This document shows positions 8,301 to 14,471 of a stretch of DNA of 16,738 nt, piece after piece. The DNA lies in NCBI GenBank assembly GCA_002499945.1, contig DKYP01000005.1, positions 1 to 16,738 of the forward strand, in the 5' to 3' direction. The first letter of the stretch is position 1. Each line of letters opens with the position of its first letter. This DNA comes from Lachnoclostridium sp. UBA7097. GTDB taxonomy: Bacteria; Bacillota; Clostridia; Lachnospirales; Lachnospiraceae. Made by a program: the position numbers and the translations under genes. The notes under the pieces were generated by a model. The model saw only the letters and a program-made list of their open reading frames with translations. It ran no database searches and was not told the DNA's origin.

Positions 8301-9003
8301 CTTTTTGGTAAGCAAGACCCATTTTACCAGCCTGTTTAGTTATGCCAGCAAGTTCTTTTTTTTCTATAGTCCCGACAAGGGATTTTACAGTTGACATCTG
8401 CTGCTCAAAGTCTGCTGCCTTTTTAACTGGCCCATTATAAATAGCAGCACCTACAGCTGTGACAGTTCCTGTAAGTCCTGCAAGCTGTTTCTTTGCCTGT
8501 GATATTGCCGCATTATTTTTTGCCTGTTTGCTGTTTATCTCATTTACTCTTCTTTGTGCCTGTTCCAGTCTCTCGTAACGTTGCCTTAATCTTTCTGTGT
8601 CCTGCCCCAAATTATCAGTGTTTACACCAGCCTCACGGAGGGTATTTTTTAATTCTTCTAATTTTGACTGTTCACTGGCGGCTGCATCTTCCGCTTTTGC
8701 TAATGCCGCGGCTGCATTTTGCAGTTTTTCTTTCTGCTCATCTGTAGCTTCGCTTAAATCCCCTGTTTCTTCAACTAATTTGTCATATTCGCTTTGCAGT
8801 CCGCTTACTTTTCTTTTACTGTTTTCAACTGCCGTCTGCTGTTTCTGGTATGCTGATACATCTTTTAATTTCTGGTTTGCACTTCTTAAATTACCCTGTA
8901 GTGCTTTTATGGCCTGTGATGCATTTTTAAAGGACTGCGAAAAGCCAGGGCCAAGCTGTGCCACCAGCTGGAAAAGCATCTGGAATCTTTTAGTTCCCGC
9001 CAT
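5320..9003 (-). CDS. Tape measure protein (TP901-type)
   Basis: With the ATG at 9003 (SD GGGAGG, 6-nt spacer) the protein has 1227 residues. A TTG 48 nt upstream lies in the hairpin region and is unlikely as a start. Residues ~35-170 form coiled coil rich in E, K, Q and A. Residues ~195-425 match the TP901 tape measure core (FEQQMSTVKSLVG, TTKFTAKEAGEALEYMAVAG, ALGLMANSGIKASSGGTALR). Long hydrophobic, glycine-rich segments follow, probably for membrane passage. Near the C-terminus (~1091-1122) is the family motif GFASGTGRTPDTFIAGEDGP plus ELITNAPGMKVY, then a helical tail. The protein sets tail length. By the usual rule of 0.15 nm per residue, a tail near 180 nm is suggested (inference). No peptidase or lysozyme domain is visible. 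The stop overlaps the gpX start by 8 nt. Confidence 0.95.
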   Translation of the reverse strand: MAGTKRFQMLFQLVAQLGPGFSQSFKNASQAIKALQGNLRSANQKLKDVSAYQKQQTAVENSKRKVSGLQSEYDKLVEETGDLSEATDEQKEKLQNAAAALAKAEDAAASEQSKLEELKNTLREAGVNTDNLGQDTERLRQRYERLEQAQRRVNEINSKQAKNNAAISQAKKQLAGLTGTVTAVGAAIYNGPVKKAADFEQQMSTVKSLVGTIEKKELAGITKQAGKMGLAYQKGADATETTMNILAAKAKQMGATTKFTAKEAGEALEYMAVAGWGADEMLSGISGVMNLAAAGNTDLGTTSDIITDSIENFGLSAKEATHFVDVMAQTMRKSNTDVLKLGESYKYVSPVVKGMGYSIEDTNVALGLMANSGIKASSGGTALRTLLTNMANPTANMEKAMHELGVSLDDGHGKMKSLHDIMVDMRKGFGTLKIPAKDFQEQIAKQSTALEKGEISQKVYDKNILRLTKRAYGAEGALKAQSAAMLAGKEGMSGLLAIVNASDETFNGLTKDINKSKGAAEEMAKIKLDNFNGQVTLFTSAFDAFQTEIGLLILPTLTELVKKITAVASAASDFVSKNPETVKTIAKIAAGLAGLKAGSLVAKIGFLQISNGILGFKKAFAIISGIGLGGYLENASKGTHMLATAFGKLRGGGSGIISYFKNIGSAAKGAGTAAKGIILSFGNVLKNTAAFTKISGLFGGIAGRMKGRLINTGSQMLTFMLKPFSAMGGMIGSVIGKGFSKITSFIAPVGNAIKTMSGPLGKLATSIFGPLGGIVGKILPIVGVVTTVITVVQLLKDHFEDIRKFIKKTFGSEALAVFDKVTEVISNIGNTIKNVFSDGNIGAARNKIQEIFGGNGVKVFDTLVNVFGTVKNAISDVIQFVVQNIVPVAEQVLQVLTTSIIPGIISFVQAAAPIIKDIIIQVIDFIGAAVPVIADAIAGIMPVVSEIISFLQTSVLPVVGEISSFITGTVLPLISIAIQAILPVVQAVLPSVLAIFQSVFDTIGGLISGFQQVLSGIIQFITGVFTGNWRSAWDGIKSIFSGIWEGIKSIATGVIDGISSAIKGVMDGISKIKDVAGGIGSKIAKTLHIPGFASGTGRTPDTFIAGEDGPELITNAPGMKVYTAAQTRRMLSDAAHTGRTFRSIAQVQEADTVNNVNTGESGIGASAPCTITINVTNSPVINVTGEATDKIKEQLQKHDGELLEKLRETVASVLREQIEQEARVAYV

Positions 9004-9029
9004 ATCCTGCCTCCCATTCCCAGGCATAA

Positions 9030-9057
9030 GAAAAGCACCTGTATTTTTCAAGTGCTT
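9030..9057 (-). terminator. Terminator-like hairpin between chaperone and tape measure genes
   Basis: In the minus-strand direction AAGCAC pairs with GTGCTT (9052-9057 with 9033-9038), with two further pairs beyond one mismatch, a 7-nt loop, and a short run of four T. It starts right after the stop of the long chaperone form. Its 5' arm matches that of the hairpin at 9844-9886 over AAGCACTTGRAAAATA, so the two are related copies. The T run is weak, hence attenuation rather than full stop is likely. Confidence 0.5.
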
Positions 9058-9058
9058 G

Positions 9059-9597
9059 TTATTTTTTCTTTTCTTCTATTAAAAGGTTGTGCTCTTTAAT
9101 CCATAAATTAAATTCACTAATTGTCTGGTTTAACCAGAAATCCATGCCTGTATTAAGTTCCTTTGAGAGTATCATGCTGTTTCTTTTAAACCATTTTACA
9201 GGATTCTCTCTGTGAAACCCGTGTTTATTAAAAAATTCTGTGCCCTGTTCTTTACTTTTGCAAATTCACGGAACGGAAGGTGTAATATTACATCACTTCC
9301 TATTTTTGCTGCCCTTGCTGCCATTCTGGACAGAAATGACAATGAAATTTCTGGTGACAGGAGGATTTCCCCCATTGTTGTCATTTCAGTTTCAATGCTT
9401 ATCATATCCATCCCTGTAAGGTTTTCAAAATCAAATACCAGTTCTTTGTAAGTTTTGTCTTCATATGTATAAGGTTTAGCCAGCGTAAGTACATATGTAC
9501 CCTCTGGTATTTTTGTGTCCGGACCGGGCACAACTGCAAGTCCTGTCTTATTTGCAACTGTTTCTTCCTGCTTATTTTCTTTCTTTATATCTTCCAT
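9059..9597 (-). CDS. Tail assembly chaperone, -1 frameshift long form (E+E' / GT analogue)
   Basis: Ribosomes that slip -1 at 9229-9235 continue from 9229 in a frame open to TAA at 9059-9061. The first 123 residues are those of the short form. They are followed by 56 new residues starting NKHGFHRENPVKWF, containing GMDFWLNQTISEFNLWIKEH and ending EEKKK, for 179 in total. The extension has no start with an SD and would otherwise be unexplained, yet its composition (W, F, charged helices) looks like real protein. In P2 and lambda the extended chaperone recruits the tape measure protein, while the short form is in excess. Spacing to the tape measure gene (start 9003) fits that role. The evidence is the slip site, the frame and the synteny; efficiency cannot be judged from sequence. 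Confidence 0.82.
9196..9597 (-). CDS. Tail assembly chaperone, short form (gpE / lambda G analogue)
   Basis: This 133-residue product of normal decoding lies between tube and tape measure, the fixed place of tail assembly chaperones in P2, Mu and lambda. Residues 1-20 are charged and flexible. Then come TYVLTLAKPYTYEDKTYKEL, a pattern seen in this chaperone group, a central acidic helical region, and LSFLSRMAARAAKIG followed by HLPFREFAKVKNRAQN. These proteins bind the tape measure protein and help tube subunits assemble round it; they do not remain in the virion. SD GGAGG lies just upstream of the ATG, within the end of the preceding open frame. Codons 121-123 (AAT TTT TTA) hold a -1 slippery heptamer, so this form ends 10 codons later only when no shift occurs. 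Confidence 0.85.
   Translation of the reverse strand: MEDIKKENKQEETVANKTGLAVVPGPDTKIPEGTYVLTLAKPYTYEDKTYKELVFDFENLTGMDMISIETEMTTMGEILLSPEISLSFLSRMAARAAKIGSDVILHLPFREFAKVKNRAQNFLINTGFTERIL
9229..9235 (-). promoter_or_regulatory. Programmed -1 ribosomal frameshift site T TTT TTA
   Basis: On the minus strand, frame-0 codons read AAT TTT TTA, giving the canonical X XXY YYZ heptamer U UUU UUA. Six nt downstream begins a possible stimulatory stem: ACGGG (9218-9222) pairing with CCTGT (9198-9202), 5 bp with one G-U and a 15-nt loop. The frame-0 stop (9196-9198) touches the base of this stem. P2 uses the close relative T TTT TTG in the equivalent gene. Confidence 0.85.
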
Positions 9598-9826
9598 TGT
9601 CCATCCTCCAAATTATATAATAAAGCCTGGTTATTATAATTCATCCACTCTTCTTCTCCCCGCTCTGATTTTTGCATAACAGACAACTTCTTTGCAAAAT
9701 CAGCAGACGGCTTATAATTTTCCGCAAAATTACCTTTTCCTTTACCCGCCTTGCAAGGCGGGTAATCAATTCCATTCTCTGCAAATAGATTTTCTAATCT
9801 GATAATTTATTTATGTTTTTTATCAT
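9585..9826 (-). pseudogene. Frameshifted or hidden ~80-codon gene between tube and chaperone
   Basis: The 271-bp gap between tube and chaperone genes is not empty. In one frame 73 open codons run from 9806 to a stop at 9585-9587, with coding-like composition (segments LENLFAENGIDYPPC, NFAENYKPSADFAKK and ERGEEEWMNYNNQALLYNLE). The end overlaps the chaperone start by 13 nt, as coupled phage genes do. No start with an SD exists in that frame. An ATG at 9826 opens a second frame (MIKNINKLSD, stop at 9794-9796). Adding one T at 9795-9797, or a -1 step there, joins both into about 80 residues. No canonical slippery heptamer is at the junction, so a gene broken by a 1-nt deletion is the simplest reading. 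I do not recognise the family. Confidence 0.4.
9742..9765. repeat. Perfect 24-bp palindrome
   Basis: Two 12-base arms, TTACCCGCCTTG and its exact reverse complement, meet with no spacer. The sequence is GC-rich compared with its surroundings and lies inside the possible broken gene between tube and chaperone. It could be a protein-binding or recombination site, or a chance result of coding sequence (Tyr-Pro-Pro-Cys-Lys-Ala-Gly). Confidence 0.85.
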
Positions 9827-9843
9827 ATCTTCAATAGAATATT

Positions 9844-9886
9844 AAAAAAGCACCCTTAAAATAAACTTTTATTTTCCAAGTGCTTT
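9844..9886 (-). terminator. Rho-independent-type terminator after the tail tube gene
   Basis: The minus-strand RNA folds as AAAGCAC paired with GUGCUUU (9880-9886 with 9847-9853), then two G-U pairs, two G-A mismatches and a 7-bp A-U stem (9869-9875 with 9858-9864) closing on a 4-nt loop. The U run ending at 9844 follows. The G-U pairs exist only in minus-strand RNA, which supports function in the operon direction. The tube stop codon lies inside the hairpin. As tail genes continue downstream, the terminator must be leaky, or be overcome by antitermination or a further promoter. Confidence 0.75.
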
Positions 9887-10390
9887 CCTGATTTGCTCCC
9901 AGCGGTCATCTTGTCCGTTGACATAAAAAAGATAATTTATCGGGTCAATCTCTAACATCTTTTTTCCATCAATGTACGTTGCGTAATATGTTGCTGCGTA
10001 TTCACCGCTTACATCTGCTGCACTTGCTGTTGCTAATTTTCCGGGATTCAGCTTTTTGGGATTAATGACTAAAACATGTTTTACGCTCGTTACTCCCACG
10101 TTACCTTTTGTAGGGTCCTGGTTCTGCTGTGCTGCCATTAAGGTAATTTCATGCCGTCTTGGTTCAAAAAGTTTAATTGCATTTCTTGTTACTACCCGGA
10201 AGTTAAGCGTAAGTGTCATTGGTTCAATCTGCCCTAGTATGGGTGATTCATATTTTCCATTAATGCCAGCCCCTGATATTTCTTCCACAATATTTGAAAT
10301 TTCTGGCAATGTTGCTTCTGATATCCCCAGGTATTCAACTGTATCTTCGTACACAGCAAACCCTATTACTGTTTCATCAACTCTTGGCAT
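9869..10390 (-). CDS. Tail tube protein (P2 FII-like)
   Basis: This 173-residue protein belongs to the contractile tail major tube family (PF04985): GFAVYEDTVEYLGISEATLP at the N-terminus, ILGQIEPMTLTLNFR in the middle, and a C-terminal YVNGQDDRWEQIRKALGK. It forms the inner DNA-conducting tube. The ATG at 10390 follows AAGGAGGT at close spacing, 14 nt after the sheath stop. The last codons and the stop TAA form the 5' arm of a strong terminator-like hairpin at 9844-9886, so translation to the stop would interfere with hairpin folding. This may adjust transcription into the genes downstream. Confidence 0.92.
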   Translation of the reverse strand: MPRVDETVIGFAVYEDTVEYLGISEATLPEISNIVEEISGAGINGKYESPILGQIEPMTLTLNFRVVTRNAIKLFEPRRHEITLMAAQQNQDPTKGNVGVTSVKHVLVINPKKLNPGKLATASAADVSGEYAATYYATYIDGKKMLEIDPINYLFYVNGQDDRWEQIRKALGK

Positions 10391-10404
10391 CTGGTTGCAC
10401 CTCC

Positions 10405-11868
10405 TTATGAGAATAAAGTATTAAGATAACCTATATCATACTCCAAGACAAAATGAAGCTCTTTAGCTGGGCTGCACGGGGTAAGATAAACATGGAAATT
10501 TGCAATACCCGCCATTAAATCTGTTACTGGGTTTTCATCTTCTAAAAACTCAATCCTTCCGCCTAAAATCCTTTCTTCCGCTGTAAGCCCGTTAAGCCAT
10601 ATGTTAAGGCTCTGTGAGATTGACGTAATTAACCTTGGCCTTAAATTTCTGTCTACTTTGTTCCATATTGAAAGGATTATTGAATTTCCTACCCACTGGA
10701 ACATACGGCTTACATTGTAGAAATAATCAGTAACATCTGTGTTTGACGGGTAACATGCTGTTTCATTGCCCCATGATACAAAACCACCGATAAAGTTTAA
10801 CGCTGTGATAATCCCTTGTGAGTTAAGGTAATTAGCTTTTACAAGGTCAAGAAGCACTTCTGTTCCATCTTCTAATACCATGCTGTCAATCTGCAATGTT
10901 TTATTACTTGCCGATTCACAAGGTGTGCCGCCTCCCATATCCTCGTTTGCATCAGTTTTTGCCATAAGCCCGGCTAACTGTGTGGAATAATGGAATACCC
11001 TGTCCCCTAACTTAAGCATGGGCCATGCTAAAAGTTCTGACGGCTGCACAATATTGTTTTTAGTTTTCCACTCTGCTGCCTCTGTGTACGTTGTTGCCTC
11101 CGTTGTATCAATGTCAATTATTGCTTTTCCTTTAAAAAGCCCATTGATGCTTTCGGCTTTCGCTGCCATGACTGCTGCAACTTCACTATCGTGCGAGAAG
11201 TTCGGTGCAAGAAAAATTGTTGGTATGGTCCTGAATTTTGGAAAAATAAAATCAACCAGCTCAAAGCCGCTTGATTTTTTCGTGTTTATATCATATCCAC
11301 CAATAATATCCTTTTTTGTAACTTTTGAGGGGTCAATTGCCCTGTACTTAATATTAAGTGTTGCATTATCTGCAGTAATTGCCCCGCCTTCAATGCGTTC
11401 AAGCTTTAACGCTTCATCTGTATAAAACAGTTCGTAATCAGTACCCCTTATGTATTCATCTGTAAGGGTATTTCCTTCGCTATATCCCTTGACCGTTACC
11501 CTGTCTGCCAGTGCTTCCAATGGTAAATCCAAGATACCATCATATAATTTCATATCTTCTGCATCTGTTTCTGCTGCCAGATGTTTTTCAGGGTCTAATA
11601 CATTTACGATTATAACTGGCCCGTTCTGGTACAACTTAAAACTTGTATAAATTTCTTCGCAGATATCATACTTTTTCCAGTCATCACTGTACCCCACAGC
11701 TTCCACTGCATCTGCATATGAAGATACATAGACAGGCTCATTAACCTTGCCATTTACCATATGTGCCGGGGCGGTACCCACAATAAGATGTATACAGCTG
11801 TCAGCGGCTACTGGTGTTGATATGCTTGTACCAATTTTATCTACTTTTACTCCATGAAAATAAGCCAT
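10405..11868 (-). CDS. Contractile tail sheath protein (P2 FI-like)
   Basis: This 487-residue protein is a member of the phage tail sheath family (P2 gpFI type). The N-terminus (YFHGVKVDKI, then IHLIVGTAP) and the region PVYVSSYADAVEAVGY match the conserved first domain. A later segment at residues ~360-392 contains GGFVSWGNETACYPSNTDV and RMFQWVGNSI, the signature of the conserved C-terminal domain of sheath proteins. Residues ~100-200 form a variable outer domain. The sheath surrounds the tube and contracts to drive it through the cell envelope. The sheath gene precedes the tube gene, as in P2. It is somewhat longer than the P2 protein, the extra length lying mainly in the variable domain. 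Confidence 0.95.
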   Translation of the reverse strand: MAYFHGVKVDKIGTSISTPVAADSCIHLIVGTAPAHMVNGKVNEPVYVSSYADAVEAVGYSDDWKKYDICEEIYTSFKLYQNGPVIIVNVLDPEKHLAAETDAEDMKLYDGILDLPLEALADRVTVKGYSEGNTLTDEYIRGTDYELFYTDEALKLERIEGGAITADNATLNIKYRAIDPSKVTKKDIIGGYDINTKKSSGFELVDFIFPKFRTIPTIFLAPNFSHDSEVAAVMAAKAESINGLFKGKAIIDIDTTEATTYTEAAEWKTKNNIVQPSELLAWPMLKLGDRVFHYSTQLAGLMAKTDANEDMGGGTPCESASNKTLQIDSMVLEDGTEVLLDLVKANYLNSQGIITALNFIGGFVSWGNETACYPSNTDVTDYFYNVSRMFQWVGNSIILSIWNKVDRNLRPRLITSISQSLNIWLNGLTAEERILGGRIEFLEDENPVTDLMAGIANFHVYLTPCSPAKELHFVLEYDIGYLNTLFS

Positions 11869-11871
11869 CCT

Positions 11872-12273
11872 TTAAATCTCCTTTGCTTTTTTTGCTTTTC
11901 CACGCAGGCTTAAAATATCATTGTAATACTTATTTAACAATGTTCCTGGCTGTTTGATTTTTGCCTTATTGCGTGCAAGGCTTTCTACTGGCACAATAAG
12001 CATTTTTATCTGTGGGATTTCCTTTATCGCATCTTTAAGGTATTCCTCCACGCTTTCCCTTGCACCTTTGACAATTGTATTTTCAATCAGCCCTGTATAG
12101 GTTGTTGGCCCTATGTAAATAAATATTTCTTCTGTACTGTCCGTATTTGCCGTTTGTGGTGGTTTTTCCTCTTTAGATGCAGTGCCATCTGCATATGTAT
12201 TTTTAACACTGTTTGAGGCTTGTGTGTCTTTTTCTTCTGTTGCCTGTGTGCCTGTTGTTTTCTTATCTGCCAT
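11872..12273 (-). CDS. Small phage protein of unknown function upstream of the sheath
   Basis: The product has 133 residues in two parts. Residues 1-48 are low-complexity and probably disordered, rich in T, K, E, S, A and D. Residues ~49-133 form a compact domain with IFIYIGPTTYTGLIENTIV, a helix, then PQIKMLIVPVESLARNKAKI and a C-terminal KYYNDILSLRGKAKKAK. Proteins with this IYIGP domain often sit next to sheath genes in Clostridial phages, but I know of no proven function. SD AAGGAGA precedes the ATG. Its stop lies 3 nt before the sheath ATG, so the sheath SD is inside this gene and the two are coupled. It may be an assembly factor or a minor neck or tail component; this is a guess. Confidence 0.6.
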   Translation of the reverse strand: MADKKTTGTQATEEKDTQASNSVKNTYADGTASKEEKPPQTANTDSTEEIFIYIGPTTYTGLIENTIVKGARESVEEYLKDAIKEIPQIKMLIVPVESLARNKAKIKQPGTLLNKYYNDILSLRGKAKKAKEI

Positions 12274-12287
12274 ATTTACTTGTCTCC

Positions 12288-12827
12288 TTACATTGAATAT
12301 TTTTCTGCATCTGTTTCCGCTGCAATTGTGTACTGTTTAGGTGTATACACTCCTTGTGCCAGGTATTTACTTACATCCCTTTCCACCTTTGGCATTTCCC
12401 AGACAGTCATTATTTCCCCTATCTGGTACACTTCTAAACTGTCATCATATATAATATATTCTACTGGCTTCTGGCAGGAAAAATGGTTATCTACCACAAC
12501 ATCTTCCAGCAGTTTAGTCTTAATCTGCGTTACCAGGTTAAGGCATTGTATATAATTTTCTTCTTTGTTTTCGGAATATGTCAGGCAAATAATACGCACC
12601 CTGCATGTGCTTTCCTCATCATCATCTTTTCCAGTCAGTAACTTCAAAAGTATGTAAGGTGCTGCTTTCCTTTCTGAGTTTTTGTCAGGCAGGCCGCCGA
12701 CAAATACAGACGGGCACCGTTTTGCCGCCTGTGTCCCATTCTCTTCAACCCTTGCAAAAAGACGCATATCTTTTGTTATTTCCTTGCAATATTCTTTTAA
12801 TGCTTCCAATAATTCTAATGGTGTCAT
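12288..12827 (-). CDS. Probable tail terminator protein (gpU-position)
   Basis: This 179-residue protein starts at the A of a TAATG overlap with the gpZ-like gene. The pattern is an N-terminal helix (LELLEALKEYCKEIT), a P-rich segment with VFVGGLPDKNSERKAAPYI, strands with STCRVRIICLTYSE, and a helix with LNLVTQIKTKLLED. This is the layout of tail terminator or neck proteins, which cap the tube and sheath after polymerisation. Genes of this kind lie between the gpZ-like gene and the sheath gene in other Firmicutes myoviruses. I do not recognise a specific family from sequence alone, so the call rests on position and secondary-structure pattern. Confidence 0.5.
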   Translation of the reverse strand: MTPLELLEALKEYCKEITKDMRLFARVEENGTQAAKRCPSVFVGGLPDKNSERKAAPYILLKLLTGKDDDEESTCRVRIICLTYSENKEENYIQCLNLVTQIKTKLLEDVVVDNHFSCQKPVEYIIYDDSLEVYQIGEIMTVWEMPKVERDVSKYLAQGVYTPKQYTIAAETDAEKYSM

Positions 12828-13402
12828 TACCGCCCTCCATATTTGCCTAACAGCCTTTCTATTTCATGCTCTACTCTCTGGTTTAACACTTCATTTACCC
12901 TTTTTTCGGCTTTTAACTGCACCTTTTCATTCCCAGCCATTCTTGGCGTTGACGGTCCGTAAAGTTCTTTGAGTTTGCCGCCCTCACCTTTAAATATTCC
13001 TATATGTCCTGACTTCATCTGTAAAACTTGTACATCATTTTCCCTGTTAAATGGTACAGGTGCATTTGATTTCAGTGCTGCTGCCGCTGCGGTTGCTCCT
13101 TGTGCGGGCGTTTCTGGTGTTACCTTGTATTTCATCAGCGGTATGGGATTTCCAGCAAATGAAATTTCACCTATCATCTCACCTTCTGCATGATGTTTTA
13201 TCCCATTATATTTTATATAGGAATTTTTATTAAACTCCCCTGCCTTGATATGGTAAACTTGTACAGCCTGTCTTTTTGCTTCGGTTTTTCCTGCCATAAG
13301 TGCCCTCGCCATTGCGGGCTTAAGCACTTTTTTATCTGCATCCTGTATATCTGTAAGCAGGGTATGTATCCTGTCTATGGTCTTTTCAGATACTTCAATC
13401 AT
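12827..13402 (-). CDS. Tail completion protein, lambda gpZ-like
   Basis: This 191-residue basic protein resembles prophage minor tail protein Z (gpZ family). It begins with a helical segment containing LKPAMARALMAGKTEAKR, has a central region of short strands (SFAGNPIPLMKYKVTPETP) with an alanine-rich segment, then MKSGHIGIFKGEGGKLKELY, a variant of the family's receptor-like M.sGr.gif.r region, and a C-terminal helix with LNQRVEHEIERLLGKYG. Such proteins sit at the head-tail joint and help attach the finished tail. It overlaps its upstream neighbour by ATGA and its downstream neighbour by TAATG. The family call is moderately strong; direct function is inferred. Confidence 0.65.
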   Translation of the reverse strand: MIEVSEKTIDRIHTLLTDIQDADKKVLKPAMARALMAGKTEAKRQAVQVYHIKAGEFNKNSYIKYNGIKHHAEGEMIGEISFAGNPIPLMKYKVTPETPAQGATAAAAALKSNAPVPFNRENDVQVLQMKSGHIGIFKGEGGKLKELYGPSTPRMAGNEKVQLKAEKRVNEVLNQRVEHEIERLLGKYGGR

Positions 13403-13740
13403 CCGTCAAACCTCTCCAAACCTATGATTAATTCGTTATATTCATTAAACACGCTGGTTATTATAAACATTTCGTTACCAATCCAGAACCTTGTGTCACG
13501 TTCTGGCTCTTTCCCTAAATCTGCAAGCCGGACACGGAGAATAACATTTCTCTTGTAGATACCTTCTGCATTATCCCCGGATGCAAGCTGCCGTCTTCCC
13601 CCGCTTTCCTTATTGTCAAATATAACAGGTATTTTTTTATCAAATCCGTTATATCTTATTCTTCTAAGCTGTGCAAATTCTTCCAGGTTGTAAAATGTAT
13701 TTTTTAAATCATTGTCAAGCATTTCTTTAAAGTTCTTCAT
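13399..13740 (-). CDS. Head completion / head-tail joining protein, FII-like
   Basis: This 113-residue protein lies directly after the capsid block and before the gpZ-like gene. It has a short helical N-terminus, a central part with IPVIFDNKESGGR, and a C-terminal beta pattern (RDTRFWIGNEMFIITSVFN, then LIIGLERF) similar to lambda FII-type attachment proteins, which close the portal and form the docking surface for the tail. SD AGGAGGGG lies upstream of the ATG. Its stop overlaps the next start as ATGA, so the two are translationally coupled. Identity is weak at sequence level and rests largely on length, order and the C-terminal pattern. Confidence 0.55.
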   Translation of the reverse strand: MKNFKEMLDNDLKNTFYNLEEFAQLRRIRYNGFDKKIPVIFDNKESGGRRQLASGDNAEGIYKRNVILRVRLADLGKEPERDTRFWIGNEMFIITSVFNEYNELIIGLERFDG

Positions 13741-13772
13741 GCTGTCACCCCTCCTGTAGCAGTCATTTGATT

Positions 13773-14471
13773 TTAAATGCCTTCAATCATATCCCTTACA
13801 CCAGCAAATGCCTCTTTGTACGGAACATTATTATTTATAAGTGTTTCTAACCGCATTTCTATGAGAGTTTCTAAAGATTTTAGCCTTAACAGCATTTTCT
13901 GGTCCGCTTTATCCCTCTGCCCTGCTTCTATTCCGCAGCGTTTGTTTGCCAAATCTGTAAAATGCCTGTAGTACATATTTGCGTGGGTGCTGCCCTGTTT
14001 CTCAGCATATTCCACAAATTTCTGTATCATGTCTGTTTCTTCTCTGCGGACCTGTTTGGTCTGCTGTCTTATGCCTAACCATTTCCCGTCTTTTTCGGTA
14101 GATATGTAATGGCCATTCTTTTTTATAGATTGGATAACATCATATGTCCAATCATAAAAATTATCTGCTGTTTTTTGCTTTGAATGTCGGCATATCTCAT
14201 ATATTCCTTTTTCTACATACATATAAAGATGTGCATTTTTATCCTTGTTTGGATAAGGGGTGACAAATTGACACTCCTTAACTTCAATAGACATTTTATC
14301 AAGCCTTTCATAATGCCTTTGGTGTATTCTTAATATGGCGTTGGATGGGTCTTTATATCCCAGCGCATACCCTATTTGTGTCCTGCTCATGTAAATGTTG
14401 CTGTTCTCATCAACATAAAAATCACAATTAACACCTAAAAATTCTCCTTGCTTTACAAGTTTTAGTTTCAT
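13773..14471 (-). CDS. BRO-N domain antirepressor-like protein inserted in the structural operon
   Basis: The product has 232 residues. Residues ~1-120 match the BRO N-terminal (Bro-N) DNA-binding domain: MSRTQIGYALGYKDPSNAI in the first half, and YVEKGIYEICRHSKQKTADN followed by FYDWTYDVIQSIKKNGHYIS in the second. The C-terminal ~85 residues (FVEYAEKQGSTHANMYYRHF, then ANKRCGIEAGQRDKADQ) resemble a helical domain I know from regulatory proteins of Clostridial prophages. Bro-N proteins are usually antirepressors or regulators in the early or lysogeny region, not virion genes. Here it lies between the capsid gene and the head-completion gene, on the same strand, with its own SD (GGAGGT) and a 64-bp AT-rich leader, the longest gap in the head module. 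It takes the slot where lambda-like phages often have gpFI. I infer an accessory insertion. Its target is unknown. Confidence 0.8.
   Translation of the reverse strand: MKLKLVKQGEFLGVNCDFYVDENSNIYMSRTQIGYALGYKDPSNAILRIHQRHYERLDKMSIEVKECQFVTPYPNKDKNAHLYMYVEKGIYEICRHSKQKTADNFYDWTYDVIQSIKKNGHYISTEKDGKWLGIRQQTKQVRREETDMIQKFVEYAEKQGSTHANMYYRHFTDLANKRCGIEAGQRDKADQKMLLRLKSLETLIEMRLETLINNNVPYKEAFAGVRDMIEGI

Noticed and set aside
9004..9051. TTG start for the tape measure protein, 16 codons upstream
   Set aside because: It lies inside the hairpin region without an SD, whereas the ATG at 9003 has GGGAGG six nt upstream.
9794..9826. Programmed frameshift at A AAA AAC (9815-9821) within the small broken gene
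   Set aside because: The heptamer is in frame, but a -1 step there meets a stop after two codons and does not lead into the longer open frame.
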